From CBFHND01 sp965657085 (GTDB taxonomy: Bacteria > Pseudomonadota > Alphaproteobacteria > Rhodobacterales > Rhodobacteraceae): a DNA stretch of 64,000 nt. The notes under the pieces are model-generated. The model was not told the origin of the DNA. It saw nothing but the letters and a program-made list of their open reading frames with translations, and made no database searches. Shown piece after piece: positions 26,753 to 34,898 of this stretch; the stretch's first letter is position 1; each line of letters opens with the position of its first letter. Both the position numbers and the translations under genes were made by a program. The stretch is taken from positions 62,001 through 126,000 of the forward strand of contig CBFHND010000005.1 of the NCBI GenBank assembly GCA_965657085.1. The letters run 5' to 3'.

Positions 26753-26818
26753 ATGAGACTGGCCGCCCTATTCTTTGCCTTAGTCGCGTTGGCGGCAGGT
26801 ATTTGGTATGTTTGGTAG
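26753..26818 (+). CDS. 21-residue single-helix membrane peptide
   Basis: An ATG preceded by GGAGGAAAATAGTA encodes MRLAALFFALVALAAGIWYV plus W, then TAG. It is one short hydrophobic helix with a basic start and aromatic end, like known small membrane-protein subunits. The strong ribosome-binding site is the main reason to believe it; no family is recognised. It lies 76 bases after the ABC membrane-domain gene. Confidence 0.4.
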   Translation: MRLAALFFALVALAAGIWYVW

Positions 26819-26964
26819 ACGTCTTGTATGATCATTTGGATTGTATTCAGGGCTTTATTTTGAATCTATTGCGTCTGCAATTTTGGTGTTTCCCTCGATC
26901 AACAAGTACCAACCGGATGATTTCCGCAATTCCCTGCCGCTGTTGACAAGGAAAAGGAAGCCCG

Positions 26965-27150
26965 GTGTCGCTGACGACACCAACCAAGATCGGCATGGCC
27001 ATGCTTTCGTGGGCTCTGTGCTTCCCGTGGATCACGGCGGGACTGCAGTATTCGCCACATCTGACGCTTGCGACATTGCGTGCGGTTCTGGCTGGCGCCA
27101 CCTTGGTAGTTGTTGCGGTGTTGCTGCGTCGGTCGTTTCTGCGTGGTTAG
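26965..27150 (+). pseudogene. DMT/EamA transporter, N-terminal fragment
   Basis: A GTG-initiated 61-codon frame reads KIGMAMLSWALCFPWITAGLQYSP then LTLATLRAVLAGATLVVVAVLLRR, which matches the first two helices of an EamA permease (usually about 300 residues). It then hits a stop, and no further helices are found downstream in any frame. This is probably a remnant of a deleted gene. Confidence 0.5.
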
Positions 27151-27611
27151 AGCATGTAGATAACACTGGGTATCGTCTGTCCGACGTCAGCGCCAATTGT
27201 ATGCGAAGACCTCGGTCGTCGATGCGACCTTGTAAATACTGGACCCGGCAACCCTCGACTTTCGGGATCTGGTCATCAGCAAGGAGCTTGTGTTGATCGC
27301 TCGCGAGCAGGACCCCGACCGAGTTATTTCGAGACCAGTATATAATCGAGAGTTGCCGAAATCACACTCCCAGCGTGGACCTGTCACGGCTGTGAGGAGA
27401 TTGGCTCGGCCATGCGACGACTGCAGTGCCATCAGAATCGCTCGACCCATGCCTTCTGGGATCGGGCGTCCCGGTCGAAGCTGCCGCGCGACTGCCTCGG
27501 TCCTGCGAGTCCGTCCGCATCGTCACACTGCAAACGCGCCAATATCTGAATTCCTGTAATGCTGTCCTTTGAGCCGCGTCTATAGAACGAAGGCAACCAA
27601 AGGAGGTCCAG
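27151..27611. other. gene-free stretch
   Basis: Short frames only. One segment (about 27235-27360) reads LDPATLDFRDLVISKELVLI, which has protein-like composition but is preceded by a stop and soon loses the frame, so it is probably decayed coding sequence of unknown origin. From about 27600 the ribosome-binding site AAAGGAGGTCC of the next gene begins, and the base composition changes to GC-rich. Confidence 0.4.
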
Positions 27612-27776
27612 ATGGACAGTCATTCCAATGCCCCCAAGCAAGTCGACGCCGCCAAGAAATCGACCGGATGTTGCAGCGGCAAATCCGACACGCAGGGCCA
27701 GGTCAGGCCCGAGCCGCGCGTTGCGGAATCTGCCAAGGAGAAGCCGGCCAAATCCGGCTGCTGCTGCAGCCACTGA
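27612..27776 (+). CDS. 54-residue Cys-cluster peptide (putative metal binder)
   Basis: The ATG follows AGGAGGTCCAG. The 54-residue product has a polar, lysine-rich body and two cysteine clusters: STGCCSGKS (C20, C21) and the C-terminal SGCCCSH (C50-C52). There is no signal peptide, so it should be cytoplasmic. Short proteins with CC/CCC clusters are often thiolate metal binders, like small metallothioneins, but I recognise no named family. It lies 109 bases before the DUF5676 gene at the head of a GC-rich module. Confidence 0.6.
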   Translation: MDSHSNAPKQVDAAKKSTGCCSGKSDTQGQVRPEPRVAESAKEKPAKSGCCCSH

Positions 27777-27885
27777 CACGACACCCCCGCGCGGGATTTG
27801 CGTCCCGCGCGAGCCACGGCACGGCGGCGCCGGATAGCGCGGCTCTTGCGCAACGGGCTGACCGTCGACGAGAAGGAGACAAGCC

Positions 27886-28251
27886 ATGATGCCAATCCTC
27901 TATTTCACCGCAGTCGCGGCGATCCTTTTCCTGGCCCTGAGGATGACGTGCGGGGCCTGTGTCATGGGTGCAAGTACCGGGACAGGTGGTGTGCGTCTGC
28001 CCATCGTGCCGCTGGGCTGGGCGCTGAGCCTGTTTCTGGCGGTGACCTATCTGGTCTGCATCGCGTTTGATCTGATTTTTCCCGGCTATGCGATGTACCA
28101 GACTTGGTCCGGCCTGCTGCCCGGGTTCGTCTGGCTGACACCGCTCGGCTTCATCGTCGGTCTGGTCGAGAGCTTTCTCTATGGCTGGTATGCCGCGTTG
28201 ATCTTTGGCGGGTTCTTCAACGCCTTCGCGAATAGGGAGACCGAGGCATGA
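27886..28251 (+). CDS. DUF5676 membrane protein
   Basis: A 121-residue inner-membrane protein with three or four helices. It matches the DUF5676 pattern: LGWALSLFLAVTYLVCIAFDLIFPGYAMYQ, WSGLLPGFVWLTPLGFIVGLVESFLYGWY. It also has a membrane-edge C22-x2-C25 pair (TCGACVMG). The function of the family is unknown; it is common beside heavy-metal genes. GAAGGAGAC precedes the start. The stop overlaps the next gene by 4 bases. Confidence 0.8.
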   Translation: MMPILYFTAVAAILFLALRMTCGACVMGASTGTGGVRLPIVPLGWALSLFLAVTYLVCIAFDLIFPGYAMYQTWSGLLPGFVWLTPLGFIVGLVESFLYGWYAALIFGGFFNAFANRETEA

Positions 28252-29630
28252 CACGGTTCACACGTCCCAAACTACGCTTTCTGGGCGCCGCCGGAACCGT
28301 GACGGGATCGCGTTATCTGATCGAGGCCATGGGGCGGCGCATTCTCGTGGATTGCGGCCTGTTCCAGGGCTTCAAGAACCTGCGCGAACGCAACCGCAAA
28401 CCGTTTCCAGTGCGTCCCAACACGATCGACACGGTGCTGCTCACACATGCACATCTTGACCATTCGGGATACCTGCCGGCGCTGATCCGGGCGGGGTTCG
28501 GCGGCCGGGTCCACTGCACCGAGGCGACGGCCGACCTGTGCGAACTCATCCTGCCTGACAGTGGGCACATCCAGGAAGAAGAGGCGCGTTTTGCCGCCCG
28601 CAGAAGGTTTTCCAAACACAAGAATCCCAAACCGCTCTACACGCTCAAGGATGCAGAGGCGGCGCTGGAACGCCTTCAGCCGCACGGCTTCGATCAGAGG
28701 ATCGACCTCGGCGGCGGGATCGTCGCCCGTTTCATCCCGGCCGGGCATCTTCTTGGGGCGGCCCAGATTCGGCTTGAGATTGGCGATAGGGTCGTCCATT
28801 TCAGCGGCGATCTGGGCCATGATCCGGATCCGCTGATGCGGCCACCGAAGCCTTTCGACGGGGCCGATGTGCTGGTCTGCGAGTCCACCTACGGCAATCG
28901 TGCGCACCCCGACACCGACCCCGAGTCGGAACTGACCCCGGTCCTGAAGCGCACGTTTGCCCGCGGCGGCACGGTGCTGATCCCGTCTTTCGCTGTCGGG
29001 CGGGCGCAGGGGCTGATGCTGCAAATCTCGCGGCTCATGGCCCGTGGCGACATTCCCTACGTTCCGGTCTTTCTCAACAGCCCCATGGCTGTGGATGCGA
29101 CGGAAATCTATCATCGCCACCATGACGAGCATCATGTTAGCCGCGAAGACTGCGTTGCGATGTTCGAGATTGCCAAGCGCGTGAACACGGTCGCGCAATC
29201 GAAGGATTTAAACACACGGCAGGGTCCGATGATCATCGTATCGGCCAGCGGAATGTTGACCGGCGGACGTATCCTGCACCATTTGGCAAGCTTCGGCGGC
29301 GACAGGCGCAACACGATCCTGTTGTCGGGCTTTCAGGCCGGCGGAACGCGCGGCGCGGCGCTGGCCGGAGGGGCTCGGAGTTTGCGCATGTTCGGACGGG
29401 AATTCCCGATCGAAGCCGAAGTGGTTCAGCTCCAATCCTTTTCCGGACATGCCGATGCCGACGAAATCCTGCGCTGGATGTCCGCCGGTCCCGCACCCGC
29501 CATGACCTATCTGACCCATGGGGAAATCTCGGCTGCGGACACCTTGAGGTTTCGCGTTGAACACGAACTTGGGCGATCCGTCCGCGTCCCGGAACATCTC
29601 GAATCCGTCTATCTGGACCGACCGCGATGA
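28248..29630 (+). CDS. MBL-fold beta-CASP hydrolase (RNA-metabolising type)
   Basis: A 460-residue metallo-beta-lactamase-fold protein of the beta-CASP group. Zinc motifs: LLTHAHLDHSGYLPAL, PAGHLLGAAQI and FSGDLGHDPDPLM; then the beta-CASP region with CESTYGNR, SFAVGRAQGLMLQI and PMAVDATEIYHRH, and the RNA-specificity end SFSGHADADEILRW. Relatives are RNA endo- or exonucleases. It is translationally coupled on both sides (4-base overlaps) to DUF5676 and the AMP-phosphorylase-like gene, which suggests that RNA breakdown feeds nucleotide phosphorolysis. Confidence 0.93.
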   Translation: MTRFTRPKLRFLGAAGTVTGSRYLIEAMGRRILVDCGLFQGFKNLRERNRKPFPVRPNTIDTVLLTHAHLDHSGYLPALIRAGFGGRVHCTEATADLCELILPDSGHIQEEEARFAARRRFSKHKNPKPLYTLKDAEAALERLQPHGFDQRIDLGGGIVARFIPAGHLLGAAQIRLEIGDRVVHFSGDLGHDPDPLMRPPKPFDGADVLVCESTYGNRAHPDTDPESELTPVLKRTFARGGTVLIPSFAVGRAQGLMLQISRLMARGDIPYVPVFLNSPMAVDATEIYHRHHDEHHVSREDCVAMFEIAKRVNTVAQSKDLNTRQGPMIIVSASGMLTGGRILHHLASFGGDRRNTILLSGFQAGGTRGAALAGGARSLRMFGREFPIEAEVVQLQSFSGHADADEILRWMSAGPAPAMTYLTHGEISAADTLRFRVEHELGRSVRVPEHLESVYLDRPR

Positions 29631-31135
29631 CCGATACGCTTGCCCTTGTCCCTGCCGGGATCGACACCTACCGGCAACCGGTCGTCTATATGAACGAAGA
29701 CTGCCATATCTGCCGCTCCGAGGGGTTCGCGGCCCAGGCCCGAGTGCGGATCGACCTGGAGGATCGTTGGATCATCGCGACCCTGAATGTCGTCGGGCGC
29801 GGAGCGTGGCTTGACGCGGATCAGGCGGCGCTGTCCGCCTCGGCCTGGGCAGCGCTTGGCGCGCGGGCGGGGGACAAGGGCGCGTTTTCGCATCCCGATC
29901 CGCCCGTTTCCGCGTCGATGATCCGGGCGAAAGCCTATGGTGACAGGCTGGATCAGGCTGGGTTCGCGGCAATCGTCAGCGACACGCTCGACAACCGACT
30001 GTCTGATCTCGACCTTGCCGCTTTCGTCACAGCCTGTGCGGGTGAGCGGCTGGATGAAGCCGAGACCGTGGCACTGACCCGCGCCATGCAGGACGCGGGG
30101 CAGACGCTCGATTGGGGTGGGCGGACCATTCTCGACAAGCATTGTGTCGGCGGTTTGCCGGGCAATCGAACGACGCCGATCGTGGTTGCCATCGTCGCGG
30201 CGGCAGGGCATCTTATTCCCAAGACTTCCAGCCGTGCAATCACGTCGCCAGCCGGAACAGCCGACACGATGGAGGTCATGGCACCCGTGGCGCTCAACGC
30301 CGCTGCACTGCGCGGCGTGGTCGAAGCCGAAGGCGGGTGCATCGTTTGGGGAGGCGGGCTTGCCCTCAGCCCCGCCGACGATCATTTCATCCGTGTGGAA
30401 CGCCCGCTTGATTTTGACTCCACTGGTCAACTGGTTGCAAGCGTGCTGTCGAAAAAGGCGGCGGCGGGTGCCACGCATGTGCTGATCGACATGCCGGTCG
30501 GACCCACCGCCAAGGTGCGTTCACACAAAGCCGCAGAAGCGCTCGGTGCAAGGCTGTCGTCGGTGAGCAAGGCGTTGGGTCTGAACCTGGCGCTGCATGT
30601 CAGCGACGGCGTCGCCCCGGTTGGCCGTGGCATCGGTCCGGCCCTGGAAGCTACCGACGTACTCGCCGTTCTCAGATGCGTACCAGATGCACCCGTCGAT
30701 CTGCGCGGACGGGCGCTGGATTTGGCTGGGCATCTTCTGGACCTCGCACCCGACGCCGTGGTGGGGCAGGGACGGGACCGGGCGCAGGCATTGCTGGACA
30801 GTGGCGCGGCGGAAGCGAAATTCATGGCGATCTGCGGGGCGCAGGGAGGGTTTCGTGAACCCGGTATCGCGGCGCAGCGTATCGAGATACCCGCCCCGCA
30901 CGCGGGGCAACTGACCGCTATCGACAACCGTCGCATCGCCCGCATCGCCAAGCTGGCCGGCGCGCCGCGTCAGAAATGCGCGGGTATTCGTCTGCTGACG
31001 CGGGTTGGCGACAGGGTGGACAAGGGCCAGCCGCTCTATGAACTCCATGCCGAGACACCGGGTGAACTGGCCTATGCCCTGTCCTATGCAAAGTCCCAAA
31101 CCGGGGTTCTCACGCTGTCCGAGGGGGCGCCATGA
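29627..31135 (+). CDS. AMP phosphorylase-like (thymidine phosphorylase family)
   Basis: A 502-residue enzyme, longer than DeoA (about 440) and equal to archaeal AMP phosphorylases, with the extra N-terminal domain (about 1-90). Core motifs are DKHCVGGLPGNRTTPIVV and KTSSRAITSPAGTADTMEV, followed by glycine-rich GRGIGPALE and a C-terminal PYNP-type domain. By family knowledge it would split AMP (or CMP/UMP) with phosphate to base and ribose 1,5-bisphosphate. Overlaps by 4 bases with genes on both sides tie it to the beta-CASP hydrolase and the PRPP-synthetase homologue. Confidence 0.88.
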   Translation: MTDTLALVPAGIDTYRQPVVYMNEDCHICRSEGFAAQARVRIDLEDRWIIATLNVVGRGAWLDADQAALSASAWAALGARAGDKGAFSHPDPPVSASMIRAKAYGDRLDQAGFAAIVSDTLDNRLSDLDLAAFVTACAGERLDEAETVALTRAMQDAGQTLDWGGRTILDKHCVGGLPGNRTTPIVVAIVAAAGHLIPKTSSRAITSPAGTADTMEVMAPVALNAAALRGVVEAEGGCIVWGGGLALSPADDHFIRVERPLDFDSTGQLVASVLSKKAAAGATHVLIDMPVGPTAKVRSHKAAEALGARLSSVSKALGLNLALHVSDGVAPVGRGIGPALEATDVLAVLRCVPDAPVDLRGRALDLAGHLLDLAPDAVVGQGRDRAQALLDSGAAEAKFMAICGAQGGFREPGIAAQRIEIPAPHAGQLTAIDNRRIARIAKLAGAPRQKCAGIRLLTRVGDRVDKGQPLYELHAETPGELAYALSYAKSQTGVLTLSEGAP

Positions 31136-32034
31136 TCCTCATACCGTTTCCCGAAATGAAGCCGCTTGCCGAGGATCTGGCGCCCGTGATGGGGGCCGAA
31201 TTGCGCACGCTCGACTGGCACCATTTCCCGGATGGCGAAAGCCTGATGACGTTGCCGGGCGATCTGAACGGGGCCGACGTGGCTCTGCTGGCGACATTGC
31301 GAGATCCAGACCGCCTTGCGCTGCCCTTGCGCTTCGCCGCAGCGACGGCCCGCGAAATGGGCGCGCGCCGCGTCGGATTGATTTCACCTTATCTCGGTTA
31401 CATGCGGCAGGACCGCCGTTTCGAGGCCGGGCAGGCGGTCAGCGCACCGCTCTTCGCACAATTTCTGGGTGAAAGTTTCGACTGGCTGGTGACTGTCGAT
31501 CCGCACCTGCACCGCATTTCGCGACTGGAGGAAGTTTTCCCGATGCCCGCGATACGCGCCGTCTCGGCCCCGCGCCTGGCGGACTGGATCGGCACGAACA
31601 TTCCAGACGCCGTCCTGCTGGGCCCGGACAGCGAAAGCCAGCAATGGGTGGCCGAGGTGGCCCGGCTGGCCGGACGGCCCTATGAAGTGTTGCGCAAGGT
31701 CCGGACCGGCGACCGTCAGGTCGAGGTCAGCGTTCCGGACAGTGCCGCGTTGCGCGATGGCACGCCTGTGATCCTGGACGATATCGCCTCTTCGGGGCGG
31801 ACCTTGGTGCGCACTATCGAAAGGCTCGTTGCGGCGGGCACCCGCGCGCCGGTGTGCCTCGTGATCCACGCGGTTTTCGCCGGTTCCGCGCATGATGACA
31901 TTCTGGCGGCCGGTGCCGCAAGGATCATCACCACCGACACCATACCGCATCCATCGAATGCGATCGGAATCGCCAGCGTTCTGGCCGAAACATTCGAGTC
32001 GCTTGGGTTGCGAGCGGGCACAGGCAGCAACTAG
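31132..32034 (+). CDS. ribose-phosphate diphosphokinase (PRPP synthetase) homologue
   Basis: A 300-residue phosphoribosyltransferase-fold protein. It keeps ISPYLGYMRQDRRF, VTVDPHLHRI and the PRPP-binding loop VILDDIASSGRTLVR. It is slightly shorter than housekeeping Prs (about 315) and divergent, so it is unlikely to be the main PRPP synthetase. In this operon it may act on ribose 5-phosphate or a related ester made from nucleotides. The start overlaps the AMP-phosphorylase stop by 4 bases. Confidence 0.85.
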   Translation: MILIPFPEMKPLAEDLAPVMGAELRTLDWHHFPDGESLMTLPGDLNGADVALLATLRDPDRLALPLRFAAATAREMGARRVGLISPYLGYMRQDRRFEAGQAVSAPLFAQFLGESFDWLVTVDPHLHRISRLEEVFPMPAIRAVSAPRLADWIGTNIPDAVLLGPDSESQQWVAEVARLAGRPYEVLRKVRTGDRQVEVSVPDSAALRDGTPVILDDIASSGRTLVRTIERLVAAGTRAPVCLVIHAVFAGSAHDDILAAGAARIITTDTIPHPSNAIGIASVLAETFESLGLRAGTGSN

Positions 32035-32052
32035 AGGAGCAGGGAAATAAGG

Positions 32053-34533
32053 ATGTCCGAAAACCACAACAGGCACTCGGAGCCGCCCGCCGCCGGGCAA
32101 GTGCGGGCAAGGGATCGGGCCACTCTCTACCGTGACAGCGAACCAGCCTTTGCGGATTGGGCGCTTGGCGCGGGTCTTGTGGCCCATGACGACCTGACAC
32201 AGGTGCATGTTCACGACATGGTCGATATTCTCGAGAGTCGCGGGCGGGTGCGCGACAGGACCGAAGCCTGGCGTATCCTCGCCGCAGCAGACCGGATTAC
32301 GAAGGCGGCAATGTGGCTCGTGGTGCATATGACCTATGCGCGAAACGTGCGCACGGACGGGACGCCGCTTGACGCCGAGGATTTCAAAGCAGGTCCCGAT
32401 GGTCATACCGGCGGGTCGCTCAACATGGTCCCAGCCTATGTCGGCTATCTGGCCGCAAACGCGCTTGGCGGCGTGACACGATCCTGGCTGATGGGGCAGG
32501 GGCATTGCGTCGCAGCGATCGACGCGGTGAACCTCATCATCGACAACATGTCGCCCGAACAGGAGAACCGATATTCCTTTTCCGATCCCGGCCTGACGCG
32601 CTTCGTTCGGGATTTCTATTCCTACGAGATCACTGCCGAGGGACGGCCCGCATCCGCGCTTGGCAGCCATGTGAACGCACATACCGCCGGCGGTCTCATC
32701 GAGGGCGGCTATCTCGGCTTTGCCGGGCTGCTCTACGGGCACATGCCTCAGCCCGGGGAGCATCTTGTCGCGTTTATGAGTGACGGGGCTTTCGAAGAAC
32801 AGCGCGGAAGCGACTGGGCACCGCGTTGGTGGCGTTCGAAAGATACCGGGCCGGTCGCCCCGATCATGATCGCGAACGGCCGACGGATCGACCAGCGCAC
32901 GACAATGGCGCAATCCGGCGGCGTGGACTGGTTCCGCCAGCACCTGCGGCTGAATGGTTTCGATCCGATCGACCTGGACGGGCGCGATCCGGCAGCCTTC
33001 GCCTGGGCGATCTTCGAGATTGAGGAGCGTCTCGCCAACGATGCCCTGGCCGCCCGTGAAAAGGACGCCGCGCCTGCGCTCCGTCTGCACTACGGCATCG
33101 CGGAAACGGTCAAAGGTTTTGGATTTCCCGGCGCCGGCACGAACCGCGCGCATAACCTGCCGCTCGAGGGCAATCCGCGAATCGATGCGGTCGCGCGCCG
33201 TGACTTCAACGAGGGTGCCGCGAACCTCTGGGTGCCGCCAAAAGACCTGTCGGAAGCGGTGCTTGCGCTCAACAACCACGACACCTCGGGGCGCCCGAAG
33301 GAGCGGGCCCATCCCCTGATCACGCGCCCGGCGGTGGCGCCCAGCCTCCCCGAACCGCCTTGGCGCGCATCTGATGGGCGCGGAGATGTCTCGCCGATGG
33401 AAGGTCTCGACCGATACTTCGAGGCGCTTGTCCTGGCCAATCCAGGCCTGCGCGCCCGCGTTGGCAACCCAGATGAAATGCGCAGCAACAGGATGAACGC
33501 GACCCTGGATCTGCTGAAGCATCGTGTGACCGCCCCCGAGCCCGGGATGCCGGAATCCGAGACCGGCGGCGTCATAACAGCCCTTAACGAAGAAGCCGTC
33601 ATATGCGCCGTTCTGGCAAACAAGGGCGGTCTCAATCTGGCAGTCTCCTACGAAGCTTTCGCCACGAAAATGCTTGGCGCCTTGCGCCAGGATCTGATCT
33701 TCACGCGGCAACTGATCGTCGCAGGTCGCCAGCCCTATTGGCTTGGCCTGCCGGTTGTCCTTACCTCGCATACGTGGGAAAATGGCAAGAACGAGCTGTC
33801 GCATCAGGACACGACAGCCGCCGAAACGATGTGGGCAGAGATGTCCGACCTCTCTCGCGTCGTGTTTCCTGTGGACTGGAACAGTGCCGTCGCATGCCTG
33901 CGGGATGTCTTTCGATCACACGGGGCGATCTGGACGATGGTGCTTCCCAAGCGCGAAGTTCCAGGCGTGCTATCGCCCGAACTGGCGCAACGGGCGCTGG
34001 CCGACGGCGCGGTCTGCCTGCGCGATGTCGGTGGCGATGACCCGGAACTGATCCTGGTCGCCCTTGGCGCCTACCAACTGGCCGAAACCCTCACGGCGTC
34101 GGATCGTCTGAAAGAAAAGAGCGTGCGGCACCGTGTCATTGTGATGGTCGAGCCGGGACGGTTCCGAAGCCCCCGCGACGATCATGAGGCGAAGATGACC
34201 GCCTCCGACGCGACGCTCGAAATACTCTTTCCCGAAGCGGCACGCGCCCGGGTCTTTGTCTCGCATACCAGGCCGGAGCCGCTCAGCGGTCTTCTGCGCC
34301 GCCTTGATACCGGATCGCGGAAGTCGAGATTCCTCGGGTTCTGCGGTCGTGGCGGCACACTCGATAAAGACGGAATGCTGTTCGCCAACCGATCAAGCTG
34401 GGCACATATTCTTGCGGCTGCGGCGGAAGTCACGGGGCGGCGGGCGCTTGATTTTCTGACAGAAGCCGAATTCGATGCGGTTCAGGGACGTCGCGCGCCC
34501 GCAGGAGTTCTTTTCAAGGGACATGACGCATGA
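32053..34533 (+). CDS. divergent phosphoketolase-family (XFP) enzyme
   Basis: An 826-residue thiamine-diphosphate enzyme with the three-domain XFP/transketolase plan. N-terminal landmarks are GPDGHTGGSLN, LMGQGHCVAAIDAVN, GSHVNAHTAGGLIEGGYLGFA and FMSDGAFEEQRGSDWAPRWW. Classical phosphoketolases have GPGHGGP and GDGEAETGP at the first and last of these; here the former is transketolase-like and the latter is changed. The reaction may therefore be phosphoketolase or another one on xylulose 5-phosphate. AGAGGAGCAGGG precedes the ATG, and the PRPP-synthetase homologue ends 18 bases upstream. Confidence 0.82.
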   Translation: MSENHNRHSEPPAAGQVRARDRATLYRDSEPAFADWALGAGLVAHDDLTQVHVHDMVDILESRGRVRDRTEAWRILAAADRITKAAMWLVVHMTYARNVRTDGTPLDAEDFKAGPDGHTGGSLNMVPAYVGYLAANALGGVTRSWLMGQGHCVAAIDAVNLIIDNMSPEQENRYSFSDPGLTRFVRDFYSYEITAEGRPASALGSHVNAHTAGGLIEGGYLGFAGLLYGHMPQPGEHLVAFMSDGAFEEQRGSDWAPRWWRSKDTGPVAPIMIANGRRIDQRTTMAQSGGVDWFRQHLRLNGFDPIDLDGRDPAAFAWAIFEIEERLANDALAAREKDAAPALRLHYGIAETVKGFGFPGAGTNRAHNLPLEGNPRIDAVARRDFNEGAANLWVPPKDLSEAVLALNNHDTSGRPKERAHPLITRPAVAPSLPEPPWRASDGRGDVSPMEGLDRYFEALVLANPGLRARVGNPDEMRSNRMNATLDLLKHRVTAPEPGMPESETGGVITALNEEAVICAVLANKGGLNLAVSYEAFATKMLGALRQDLIFTRQLIVAGRQPYWLGLPVVLTSHTWENGKNELSHQDTTAAETMWAEMSDLSRVVFPVDWNSAVACLRDVFRSHGAIWTMVLPKREVPGVLSPELAQRALADGAVCLRDVGGDDPELILVALGAYQLAETLTASDRLKEKSVRHRVIVMVEPGRFRSPRDDHEAKMTASDATLEILFPEAARARVFVSHTRPEPLSGLLRRLDTGSRKSRFLGFCGRGGTLDKDGMLFANRSSWAHILAAAAEVTGRRALDFLTEAEFDAVQGRRAPAGVLFKGHDA

Positions 34534-34640
34534 CGCGAAAAAAGACTGGCCACAGCCTTGCAGCCACCGCGCGAATGGCTCCGACGCGTGGGGGCTGGTT
34601 TCATGTCCCCTCGATCCACAACTGACTACGGGAATGTGTT

Positions 34641-34898
34641 ATGACAAGACATCACGAACAACACTTGGAGAATGACAATTCGCCCAGGCCACCATCGTTC
34701 TGGAAGTCGCGCACGGGCATCTACCTGATCTTTGCGCTTGCCCTTGGCGGACTTTTGCTGGGTTACGAGCACCGGGTACATATTCTGGGCAGCGGATTGC
34801 TGATCTGGCTGCCTTTGCTGCTCTGTGTCGGAATGCACTTCTTCATGCATGGCGGACATGGAGGCCACGGCGGGCATGGCAAGGGAGATGATCAATGA
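34641..34898 (+). CDS. DUF2933 small membrane protein
   Basis: An 85-residue protein with two hydrophobic segments (about 28-43 and 50-68) and a His/Gly tail (FMHGGHGGHGGHGKGDDQ), the usual form of DUF2933. The family has no known function and is common next to metal-resistance genes. The His tail suggests metal contact. Its stop overlaps the start of the next gene by 4 bases. Confidence 0.8.
   Translation: MTRHHEQHLENDNSPRPPSFWKSRTGIYLIFALALGGLLLGYEHRVHILGSGLLIWLPLLLCVGMHFFMHGGHGGHGGHGKGDDQ

Noticed and set aside
31384..33804. An 806-codon open frame antisense to the PRPP-synthetase and phosphoketolase-like genes.
   Set aside because: Shadow of GC-rich coding sequence; the sense genes have clear conserved motifs.
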